The position numbers and the translations under genes are program-made. The notes under the pieces are model-generated. The model searched no databases and was not told the DNA's origin. It was given only the letters and a program-made list of their open reading frames with translations. From Candidatus Cloacimonadota bacterium (lineage in GTDB: Bacteria > Cloacimonadota > Cloacimonadia > Cloacimonadales > Cloacimonadaceae), in contig JAQUJJ010000126.1 of assembly GCA_028681035.1 (NCBI GenBank), positions 1-10,133 on the forward strand: a stretch of DNA of 10,133 nt, in the 5' to 3' direction. Positions 1-6,492 of this stretch are shown piece by piece (position 1 is the stretch's first letter; every line of letters starts with the position of its first letter).

Positions 1-1534
1 CCGATTCACGTATCTCTTCGTCAGTAAGCTCGTTATGAGCACCATAGGCGATATTATCCCGCACAGTTTTGGTAAATAGCACAGAGTCCTGAGTTACCAC
101 GCCAAAGAGCTTCCGCAGATCATCCAGCTTGATTTTTCTGATATCGATGCCATCGAGCAGAATGCGGCCGGCTTTGACGTCATACATGCGGTTGATGAGG
201 TTCGTAACTGTGGTTTTGCCACCCCCGGAAGCTCCAACGAAGGCGAGCTTTATGCCTTTGGGGATGGTCAAATTCAAGTCCTTTAGGACATACTCTCCCG
301 GTTTGTAATAAAAATCTACGTGCTCAAAGACTATCCGGTCTTCAAACAGCTTTTTCGGCACAGAATCTGCTTCGTCACGGATGCTGGACTCGTGGTTCAA
401 GACCAGAGCAATGCGGTCCAGCGATACTCCGGCCTTCTTGATCTCCGTATAAAGTTGGGTGATATTTTTTAAAGGATGCAGCATGGAAAATACAGCAAAA
501 AGGAAGGCGGTAAAGTCTCCCAGGGAAAAATTGATCTCAGGATTTAGGATCATTCCACCGCCGATGATCACTACCACTACACCCGTGATGGCGGAGTTCA
601 GTTCCGAAAAGGGCACATTCATCGCCGCGTAAATCTGCGACTTTTGCCACTGTCTCAGATGCTTGCGGTTGATCTTGGCAAAAGCCTGATATTCCTGTTC
701 TTCACGGCGAAAAGCCTTCACGATCTTGATGCTGTTCAGCACTTCCTCCACCACGCTAAACATCATCGAAATCTGAATCTGGATCCGCCTGGAATATTTC
801 TTGATTTTTTTGCCCAAAAAGCCGATGGTAAAGGTCAAAATTGGCACCACCAGAATGCTGTAAGCAAAAAGCCTGGCATTCAAAAAGAGAGCGATATACA
901 TGTAAACTATCACCGTGCTCAGATCACGAATACTATTAAAGACTGCATAAATGTATTGATTTGAGACAATCTCCACATCATTGACCATGCGCACTATGGC
1001 ATCACCCACCTGATTTTTGTTGAAGAACTCCAAAGATTGATTTAAGTACTGGCGGAACATATGGTTGCGCATATCCCGGATGGTCTTACCGCGCAGCATC
1101 ACAAAGAAACTGCGGTTCGCAAAAAAGGCAAGATTCTTGAGGAGGATCAGGACTACAATCACGATGCAAAGCAGGTATAGCAAGGACAGAGAATCGCTGA
1201 CCAGCATTAGCTCTTTGAGACTCTCCCAGAGCGGGCTGATGTCGCCCAGGCTCCTGATTTGCCAGATGGAGCCAATGCTATCGCCAAAGCTACTTAAGGC
1301 CTGGCTCAGAGCTGCGATGATTTCGTTGGTATTGTGATATTCTATCGGGGGTTTATTGGGATTGAAAACATAATCAAAGAGCGGAACCAAGACGGTGACG
1401 CTGACTCCACTAAAGAGTGCAAATAATACCATCGAGACCAGGCCAGCGATGATGTAGGGCCAATAGCGAAACATCATCCCGTACAGCAAGGCTAAATTTC
1501 CTTTGCGGTTACCACTTTCTTTCTTTTTACTCAT
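1..1534 (-). CDS. ABC exporter, fused permease-ATPase (MsbA/MdlB type), 3' end outside window
   Basis: Read by hand on the minus strand, this is an uninterrupted frame of 511 codons from ATG at 1534 to the window edge. The N-terminal half is an ABC exporter membrane domain: hydrophobic segments at about residues 26-53 and 114-137, then two further pairs around 195-245 and 305-355. The cytoplasmic-loop segment EFFNKNQVGDAIVRMVNDVE (about 169-188) is typical of lipid A/multidrug exporters. The ATPase half starts near residue 400, with Walker A GASGGGKTT at 434-442 and the Q-loop VTQDSVLFTKTVRDNIAYG around Q482. The LSGGQ signature, Walker B and H-loop lie beyond position 1. Family members are homodimers or heterodimers in the inner membrane that flip lipids or export drugs; the substrate cannot be told here. 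The loop between the first two helices (about residues 54-113) is longer than in E. coli MsbA. No strong Shine-Dalgarno precedes the ATG. The terminator at 1547-1569 separates it from the upstream tRNA. Confidence 0.93.
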   Translation of the reverse strand, partial: MSKKKESGNRKGNLALLYGMMFRYWPYIIAGLVSMVLFALFSGVSVTVLVPLFDYVFNPNKPPIEYHNTNEIIAALSQALSSFGDSIGSIWQIRSLGDISPLWESLKELMLVSDSLSLLYLLCIVIVVLILLKNLAFFANRSFFVMLRGKTIRDMRNHMFRQYLNQSLEFFNKNQVGDAIVRMVNDVEIVSNQYIYAVFNSIRDLSTVIVYMYIALFLNARLFAYSILVVPILTFTIGFLGKKIKKYSRRIQIQISMMFSVVEEVLNSIKIVKAFRREEQEYQAFAKINRKHLRQWQKSQIYAAMNVPFSELNSAITGVVVVIIGGGMILNPEINFSLGDFTAFLFAVFSMLHPLKNITQLYTEIKKAGVSLDRIALVLNHESSIRDEADSVPKKLFEDRIVFEHVDFYYKPGEYVLKDLNLTIPKGIKLAFVGASGGGKTTVTNLINRMYDVKAGRILLDGIDIRKIKLDDLRKLFGVVTQDSVLFTKTVRDNIAYGAHNELTDEEIRES

Positions 1535-1546
1535 TGTAAGCCCAAT

Positions 1547-1569
1547 AAAAAAAGCCAGCATAAGCTGGC
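1547..1569 (-). terminator. intrinsic terminator downstream of tRNA-Arg
   Basis: On the minus strand a perfect 6-bp stem GCCAGC/GCTGGC with a 4-nt loop is followed directly by seven T residues. It sits 12 nt after the CCA end of the tRNA and 12 nt before the ABC exporter ATG. It therefore most likely ends the tRNA transcript, so the exporter would need its own promoter or read-through. Confidence 0.8.
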
Positions 1570-1581
1570 AAGAGAAAAATC

Positions 1582-1658
1582 TGGCACGCCCTAAGGGACT
1601 CGAACCCCTAACCTTCTGATCCGTAGTCAGATGCTCTATCCAATTGAGCCAAGGGCGC
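1582..1658 (-). tRNA. tRNA-Arg(ACG)
   Basis: The minus strand folds as a full cloverleaf of 77 nt. The acceptor stem is GCGCCCT/AGGGCGT, with a G-U first pair. The D arm is GCTC...GAGC. The anticodon stem is TCTGA/TCAGA around the loop CTACGGA, and the T arm is AGGGG-TTCGAGT-CCCTT. The 3' end is discriminator G followed by a genome-encoded CCA. The anticodon ACG (1622-1624) reads CGN arginine codons; A34 is normally deaminated to inosine in this tRNA. The terminator just downstream suggests a single-gene transcript. No duplicate of its 3' end was seen elsewhere in the window, so nothing shows that it serves as an integration site here. Confidence 0.96.
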
Positions 1659-1675
1659 ACACTGATATTCCACTC

Positions 1676-1700
1676 TTTTAAGGCTTGGTGTTTTTGTCAA
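1676..1700 (-). promoter_or_regulatory. possible promoter for tRNA-Arg
   Basis: A perfect TTGACA (1700 to 1695 on the minus strand) lies 36 nt upstream of the mature tRNA 5' end. The only AT-rich -10 candidate is TTAAAA (1681 to 1676), 13 nt away, which is shorter than the usual 16-18 spacing. The -35 match and the position are suggestive; the -10 element is weak. Confidence 0.3.
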
Positions 1701-1758
1701 TGAAAATCTCCAGTAGCGCAGGACGCCGTTTCTGCGGTACGTAGCTGAGCCTTGATTG

Positions 1759-1774
1759 AACCCGATATCGGGTT
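1759..1774. repeat. 16-bp perfect palindrome
   Basis: AACCCGATATCGGGTT equals its own reverse complement over 16 bp. It could be a dyad operator, part of a repetitive extragenic element or the scar of an inserted element. No nearby gene is arranged so as to show a regulatory role. Confidence 0.7.
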
Positions 1775-1830
1775 GCCAGGCCACCCACAGGAGAATTGTA
1801 AAGCATTACATGGTTCTTCCTGCATAGGAT

Positions 1831-1893
1831 GTCGTGGAGATGACGTGGAGATAAGAGGATTTATTCCTGCTATCTCCACGTCATCTCCACGAC
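1831..1893. repeat. long hairpin with 23-nt perfect arms made of GTGGAGAT repeats
   Basis: The arm at 1831-1853 is the exact reverse complement of 1871-1893, with a 17-nt loop in which AGGA (1856-1859) can pair with TCCT (1865-1868). Each arm holds the direct repeat CGTGGAGATGA / CGTGGAGATAA, so the unit is both a tandem repeat and a palindrome. It lies in non-coding DNA. The form fits a dispersed extragenic palindrome or a MITE-like mobile unit. No flanking target duplication was identified. Confidence 0.85.
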
Positions 1894-2042
1894 AACAGAT
1901 GGGGTAGGGCGATGCTGGCAAAAGCATATCGAGGCGCTAAGGGCAGGGTGAATCGCCGGAATCTATATCGCGCTGCGAGGTAAGAACTGCTCTGGACACG
2001 ATAAATACAGATATACAAGGATGCGGCAGGGCAGATTTCTCA

Positions 2043-2070
2043 TTGACAGATATAGCCATTTGCATAATCT
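2043..2070 (+). promoter_or_regulatory. candidate promoter for the hsdM-hsdS remnant and rhuM
   Basis: TTGACA at 2043-2048 and TAATCT at 2065-2070 are 16 nt apart and about 75 nt upstream of the ATG at 2144. The -35 is perfect; the -10 is a 3-of-6 match. A GAGGAG ribosome-binding site lies at 2124-2129, with a rather long 14-nt spacing to the ATG. Confidence 0.4.
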
Positions 2071-2143
2071 TGTGGAATTCGATATATGTTCACAGATCCA
2101 TCGAACCGACTGAATCAATATTAGAGGAGAGAAAGAAAGATCT

Positions 2144-2590
2144 ATGAGCCAATCACACTCACAAATCGCATCTTTTATCTGGAGCATCTGCAACCTGCTC
2201 CGGGGACCCTATAAACGCAATGAATACCGCAAGGTGATCCTGTCACTTACCGTAATCCGCCACTTTGATTGCATCCTGGAGTCTATCAAAGACAAGGTAT
2301 TAGAAGCCATACCCCTCCTGGACGATACCGAAAACATTGCCATCAAGCTGCAATCCTTTATCAACGGCTTTTTCCAAAATGTAGTAAAGATCATAGAATA
2401 CTTCTCCTTCTGGGAACAAATCGTCCGCCTGCAAGAAAGCAAGCTGCTCTACATGGTCCTGCAAAGCAGCTACGAGATCCCGCTGAACTGCCATTTTTAT
2501 GTCTATCAGCCTTCCCTGTTCCTGGATCTGATCGGGGCTCAGCTTAAGACCATTGAGACAGAGAATGCAGACTTGCTGGAGGGATTATGA
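2144..2590 (+). pseudogene. type I restriction-modification remnant: HsdM N-terminus fused in frame to HsdS C-terminus
   Basis: The first ~100 of 148 residues match the helical N-terminal domain of type I DNA methyltransferase subunits (HsdM_N): HSQIASFIWSICNLLRGPYK, then NEYRKVIL-LTV-R-FD-ILE, then LDDTENIAIKLQSFINGF and an IIEYF-F--QI-RL-ESKLLYMV stretch. The whole SAM-binding methylase domain is missing. The last ~25 residues (LDLIGAQLKTIETENADLLEGL) look instead like the C-terminal coiled coil that ends HsdS specificity subunits. A second gap is likely near residues 55-60: about 30 residues usual in HsdM, including the conserved FYN--KY segment, are absent between KVLEAIP and LLDDTENIA. 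So in-frame deletions seem to have removed the bulk of hsdM and nearly all of hsdS. The product cannot methylate DNA. Its stop overlaps the next ATG (ATGA), as expected for an old hsdS-rhuM operon junction. The HsdM part is secure; the HsdS assignment rests on a short stretch. Confidence 0.75.
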
Positions 2591-3642
2591 ACGAAAAACA
2601 CATTGTATCCATGGATACTGAAGCTCCTGAACATAAAGTCATATTATTTAAGACTGAAGATAACAAAATCATGCTGGAGGTGATCCAGGGAGAAGAATCT
2701 GTCTGGTTGAGCCAAAAACAATTGGCTGAACTCTACCAGGTGGGCGTGAATACCATAAGTTATCATATTGCCCAGATTTATGCCGATGAGGAATTAAGCC
2801 CTAAGGCAACTGTTTGAAATTATCGAATAGTTCAAACTGAAGCAAATAGGAGAGTTACCCGAAATGTAGATTTCTATGATCTGGAAATGATCCTGGCTAT
2901 CGGCTATCGTGTTCGTTCCAGCAGGGGAGTGCAATTTCGCCAATGGGCTACAGAACGCTTACACGAATATCTGGTAAAAGGCTTCACCCTGGATGATGAA
3001 CGTTTGAAGGGAAACAATGCCCTTGTAGATTACTTCGATGAACTATTGGTCCGCATTTGGGATATTCGCGCCAGCGAAAAAAGAGCTTACCTGAGAGTAA
3101 GAGAAGTATTCGCTCTGGCTACAGACTATAATCCCCAAAGTGATGTGGCAAAGACGTTTTTTGCCACCATGCCAAACAAAATGCACTATGCTGCCATCGG
3201 GAAAACAGCCGCTGAACTGATTGCCACCCGTGCCGATGCAGACTTGGCCAATATGGGGCTGACCAATTGGAAAGGCAGCGTAGTACGCAAAGCCGACGTA
3301 ACAACTGCCAAAAACTATCTGGATGCCCAGGAGATAGACATCCTGAACCGAATTGTGAATATCTTTCTGGAACAGGCTGAATTGAAAGTCCTGCGAAAAC
3401 AGCAACTATTAACAGCAGATTGGACGCTGTACCTTAATAAATTCTTGCATGATAACGAACTGCCTATCCTGGATGGAGCCGGCAGCATCTCCCACGCTCA
3501 AGCCAAAGCCCTGGCCGAAGAAAGCTACGATAACTTCGAACAAAGACGCAGAGCAGAAAATGAAGCGGATGCTTCAGCCAGTTATCTGGAAGACCTAAAT
3601 CAAACCAGCAAACTGGTGGCTGCCAGAAGGAAAAAGAAATGA
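2587..3642 (+). pseudogene. rhuM: RhuM-family (virulence RhuM) protein gene, interrupted by an in-frame stop
   Basis: Read as one frame this is 351 codons, the usual length of RhuM-family proteins, broken only by TGA at 2815-2817 (codon 77). The N-part has the family's DNA-binding-like segment, VWLSQKQLAELYQVGVNTIS (residues 39-58). After the stop the frame continues without shift through NYRIVQTEANRRVTRNVDFY, the LEMILAIGYRVRS-RG-QFR-WA segment, LHEYLVKGFTLDDERLKGNN, a FFATMPNKMHYAAIGKTAAE motif and a charged C-terminus. The stop probably arose from CGA (Arg) by one C-to-T change. Restart at ATG 2887 lacks a good ribosome-binding site and would lose the N-terminal domain. GGAGGG at 2578-2583 lies 3 nt before ATG 2587, which overlaps the preceding stop, so translation was coupled to the hsd remnant. 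RhuM genes are often found inside type I restriction loci; their molecular role is not established. A sequencing error or population variant is possible. Confidence 0.85.
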
Positions 3643-3740
3643 GGCTGAAGCCATATCCCAAGTACAAGGATAGGGGATTTGAGTGCTTGGGTGAGGGCTG
3701 CATCCCGTTTCTTTGCTTGATACTTGTTTGCCTATTGGCC

Positions 3741-3780
3741 AGTTTGCTCAGCATTTTCTTCATTTCAGCAGAATCATCTT
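3741..3780 (-). repeat. 40-bp 3'-end repeat, copy A (end of the 896-codon beta-helix gene)
   Basis: It matches 6453-6492 at 35 of 40 positions, without gaps. It spans the last coding bases, the stop and 19 nt downstream. In both copies the stop sits in AAATGAAG, so an ATG overlaps it (ATGA) and begins an M-K-K reading frame. In this copy that frame runs 99 codons to 3464, antisense to rhuM, and looks non-genuine. Confidence 0.75.
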
Positions 3781-6450
3781 ATGGGTTTGCTTCCAGGTTC
3801 CGCTTTCTATTCTGGCCAGGTACACTCCGGCACAAACACTGTTGCCATGGGCATCCGTGCCGTCCCAGGATAGTATCTGAGTACCTCTGGTCATAGCATT
3901 GTCAAAAAGAGTCCTGACCTTTTGGCCTCTGATATTGTATATACTTACTTGGGTTTTAGCCGCCTTCGATAGACTTATCTCGATATTAGTAACTGTCTTG
4001 AAGGGATTGGGCGAGACGTTGATCTGGTTTGGGATGGCAGAGCTGAGATCATCCTGATTTTCTACACCGCTGATTACTACGCTTACGCTATTTGAAGCGG
4101 CCGATTCTACCGAACCATATAAAGCGACCACATAAAAAGTCATGGTATCATTCACCGCAGAGAAATCCCGGAAAAAGCGCAGCGATGGATCCGGAAGCTC
4201 GGCATAAGCTTCGCCCTTACGATAGATCCGAAATCCCGATAGACCTCTGTCCATCAGCGGCATTTGCCAGGATAGCGATATCTGTTGCTGCCAGGTTTCA
4301 CCGACAAGATTTAGCGGCGCATAGATCGGCTGGTATTCATAAGCTCCTACATCTATCACCGTAAGGCCATCCCCATCGCCATCCCAATAGCGTTCATTGC
4401 CACCGGCATCCACTGCCTGATCTATCACTGAGGAAAGTTGCCATCCGGCATCTATCAAGGGCGAGACCGAACTCAAGGTGTAAGGACGATTTCCTTCTGC
4501 CGTAAACAAAGGTTCGTGGCTGGTATTTCCGGGCCCCCAGATTACAGGATTTTGAGCTGTCTGATTATACACGCCGCTTGAGCCACCCAAAATGTTGTTA
4601 TTGATCAAGGTGGCAGGGCTAAAAATCCCGGAGGAGATATAGTTTGGGATGAGGATCTGAGTATTCATATCAGGATTATAGAAAACATTGTTGGTAAGCA
4701 CCGATGTTCCCTGAGCCGCGATCGTAGAGCTACCGCCGGTATTACCCGCAAATGTGCAGTTTGTGATGAACAAGGTGTCATTTAGTGACCTTGCCATTCC
4801 CATGTGATTTAGTGTACCTTGATAGTTATCGTAAAAAGCAGAGTTTTCCAGCTCTATGCGCAGTCTGGTGCCATAATTATCAAAAGGGGAGATCTGGAAC
4901 ATGGAATTGAACCCGAACATATCGGATGTAGTGCTGCTATTATCATGAACTTCGCAGCCATCAATTAGTACATCACATTCGTCGATAGAAGATATTGTAA
5001 TAGCTCGCATTTCCGGTGCTTCGCAATTTGAGATTTCTATATTGTTAAACTCTAAGTATCCCGAAGCTTGAAGACCCATGAGAGCGGTAACGCTTTCCCT
5101 TGATTTCACATTGTCAATTATCACGTTTCTTAGTGTGATTGGTCCCTCAATAAAAGTACCATACACTCCCAAAGCCCAGTAATCATTTTCAATGCCGGAT
5201 ATATTGATGTTCTCCAATATGTACTCTTTTGAACGATCATTCCCAATACCCCTATTCGCATTTATTATGCTGAAATCTCCTAAGTACCAGCCCCTACTAT
5301 GTGCTGATACATTGATGCTTCCAAAACCAGATTCCGCATCCAGGATAGTCCCTTCCCGTGATTCGCCTACCAACCGTGTATGACTCTTGATTGGCAAAGG
5401 GAAAAGCTGCCCATTGAGTGATGGTGAGTAGTGTCCGTTTGCTACATGCACGGTTTTTGGGTTTTCGCTGTCTGAAGCGATGCGATACATTGCCATAAAG
5501 ATGCTTTGCATGGGCTCTGCGGGGCTAAGGCCACTATTCGCATTATCGCCCCAGGGTGCCACATAGAGATCGTGATTCACCTCTTGATGCACCGTGTTTT
5601 GGATATCAAAGGTATAGGGATTGGAGATATTGGGATTTCTGGGAATGGCAGTGGCGTAGAAGTTCCAGGGACTCGCTACCGTAAAGGTATCCACCACCAC
5701 ATGCACGGAGTTTACGTTGTAATAGTACAAATCACTCCCAAAGGCAGCGTAATTGTTGTAGATACTGCAGCGGTTGACTGGATCGAAGGTGATGCTGTAT
5801 GGAGTCGTCAGGGCACCTTCAAATTGCATACCCCCTCCTACAGAAGCGGTATTATTATGTATTGATACGCCACTCAGGTATAGCTTGCAGACCCCTCCCC
5901 AGAAGCCACCGCCATTCGTTGCTGTATTTCCAGTCACCACGCAGTTAACAATCGAAGCCTCTCTTTGTCCACTCATATGGCTCACGATGATTCCGCCACC
6001 TACCGACATATCATAGCTTTCATTATAATCTCCGGTTCCGTTTGTTATCGTAAAACCCTGTATGTGGATGTTTGATTCACCGCTGGTAGTGCGAACGACT
6101 GGCCCGCTATGATTAGCATCAATAATCGTAGAATAAACGTAATCCCGGTTTCCAGTGAGCAGCTCCAGGCTGGCAAGACTTATGTTCTTTCCATTGAACT
6201 TCACATTCTCGTAATAGCGGCCGGGATAGACCAAAACGATATCTCCATCCGCGGAAGCATCAATGGCTTCCTGGATTGCGGTGTAAGCCTGAGAGCCATC
6301 CAGGGCCACACTTAAGGTAGCGGCATTGGAACTAAGGCTAAGAAGTAACAGAATAGCTAAAATAATGATAGCCTTCAGGCTGTGGGTAAAGAGTGCTCGT
6401 CGCTTACCACCAGGGTAAGCGACGAGTCTCATTGAATCTGTACTATGCAT
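3760..6450 (-). CDS. secreted double beta-helix protein with fibronectin III-like and T9SS sorting domains
   Basis: The 896-codon product has a signal peptide with hydrophobic core at about residues 26-40 and likely cleavage after SNA (43). A first right-handed beta-helix (about 45-270) shows FTITNGTG, GGGI and Asn-ladder rungs. A second begins with the classic opening LYVAPWGDNANSGLSPAEPM (295-314) and runs to about 706, ending in DGDGDG (690-695) and VIDVGAYEY. A fibronectin III-like domain covers about 711-795 (ISLSWQMP...GFRIYRK). The C-terminus (807-896) is a T9SS type A/FlgD-like sorting domain: PNPF, IYNIRGQKVRTL, WDGTD--GN, GVYLARI and final HKMILLK. Such proteins are exported by Sec, passed through the outer membrane by T9SS and anchored or released. 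Beta-helices often bind or cleave polysaccharides, but no catalytic motif is recognised. ATG 6450 or ATG 6432 must be used, since no start lies between the hairpin at 6396-6426 and the signal core; neither has a good ribosome-binding site. The 21-nt gap to the upstream gene suggests co-transcription and perhaps translational coupling. Confidence 0.9.
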   Translation of the reverse strand: MHSTDSMRLVAYPGGKRRALFTHSLKAIIILAILLLLSLSSNAATLSVALDGSQAYTAIQEAIDASADGDIVLVYPGRYYENVKFNGKNISLASLELLTGNRDYVYSTIIDANHSGPVVRTTSGESNIHIQGFTITNGTGDYNESYDMSVGGGIIVSHMSGQREASIVNCVVTGNTATNGGGFWGGVCKLYLSGVSIHNNTASVGGGMQFEGALTTPYSITFDPVNRCSIYNNYAAFGSDLYYYNVNSVHVVVDTFTVASPWNFYATAIPRNPNISNPYTFDIQNTVHQEVNHDLYVAPWGDNANSGLSPAEPMQSIFMAMYRIASDSENPKTVHVANGHYSPSLNGQLFPLPIKSHTRLVGESREGTILDAESGFGSINVSAHSRGWYLGDFSIINANRGIGNDRSKEYILENINISGIENDYWALGVYGTFIEGPITLRNVIIDNVKSRESVTALMGLQASGYLEFNNIEISNCEAPEMRAITISSIDECDVLIDGCEVHDNSSTTSDMFGFNSMFQISPFDNYGTRLRIELENSAFYDNYQGTLNHMGMARSLNDTLFITNCTFAGNTGGSSTIAAQGTSVLTNNVFYNPDMNTQILIPNYISSGIFSPATLINNNILGGSSGVYNQTAQNPVIWGPGNTSHEPLFTAEGNRPYTLSSVSPLIDAGWQLSSVIDQAVDAGGNERYWDGDGDGLTVIDVGAYEYQPIYAPLNLVGETWQQQISLSWQMPLMDRGLSGFRIYRKGEAYAELPDPSLRFFRDFSAVNDTMTFYVVALYGSVESAASNSVSVVISGVENQDDLSSAIPNQINVSPNPFKTVTNIEISLSKAAKTQVSIYNIRGQKVRTLFDNAMTRGTQILSWDGTDAHGNSVCAGVYLARIESGTWKQTHKMILLK
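6396..6426. repeat. perfect 13-bp hairpin inside the 5' coding end of the 896-codon gene
   Basis: CTCGTCGCTTACC (6396-6408) is the exact reverse complement of 6414-6426, with a 5-nt loop. It encodes residues 9-19 of the predicted protein, just before the signal-peptide core. No T-run follows it in either direction, so it is not a typical intrinsic terminator. It may be an inserted palindromic unit or an RNA structure limiting translation of the second gene. Confidence 0.8.
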
Positions 6451-6452
6451 TT

Positions 6453-6492
6453 AGTATGCTCAATATTTTCTTCATTTCATCAGCATCATCTT
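6453..6492 (-). repeat. 40-bp 3'-end repeat, copy B (end of the 928-codon beta-helix gene)
   Basis: This is the partner of 3741-3780 (35 of 40 identical). Here the overlapping ATG opens only a ten-codon frame, M-K-K-I-L-S-I-L-N-A, before TAG. Its last codons overlap the ATG region of the next gene. The extension past the stop codon argues for shared ancestry of the gene ends rather than only protein-level conservation. Confidence 0.75.

Larger units (their letters stand above)
1659..2143. other. intergenic region with palindromes, no gene seen
   Basis: This stretch between the tRNA and the restriction-modification remnant has no convincing coding frame; the open frames here look composition-driven and match no family I recognise. 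It holds a 16-bp palindrome (1759-1774), a long hairpin (1831-1893) and a candidate promoter (2043-2070) for the plus-strand genes. The transcription direction flips here: genes to the left run on the minus strand, and the restriction remnant runs on the plus strand. This is consistent with an insertion boundary somewhere within it. Confidence 0.6.

Noticed and set aside
644..964. 106-codon plus-strand frame in the ABC exporter region
   Set aside because: It is antisense to the exporter membrane domain, whose frame is continuous and recognisable.
1582..1658. tRNA-Arg as integration site for the restriction-modification island
   Set aside because: The island lies on the 5' side of the tRNA, and no duplicated tRNA 3' end was seen, so tRNA-targeted integration is not supported.
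2269..2547. 92-codon plus-strand frame inside the hsdM-hsdS remnant
   Set aside because: It is an out-of-frame shadow with low-complexity composition. I also checked it for a frameshifted continuation of HsdM and found none.
3043..3405. 120-codon minus-strand frame within rhuM
   Set aside because: It is a shadow of the rhuM coding frame, which is conserved on the plus strand, and has no family features.
3657..3691. CCCAAG/CTTGGG inverted repeat between rhuM and the beta-helix gene
   Set aside because: Six-bp arms with a 23-nt loop and no T-run are too weak to call a terminator for the convergent genes.
3464..3763. 99-codon minus-strand frame starting MKKMLSKLANRQ, overlapping the beta-helix stop
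   Set aside because: It lies largely antisense to the conserved rhuM frame, and its sequence beyond the first dozen residues looks random. Only its start, shared with the 3' repeat, is of interest.
5506..5865. 119-codon plus-strand frame antisense to the beta-helix gene
   Set aside because: The minus-strand protein has clear domains here; this frame has no motif and arises from the repetitive rung codons.
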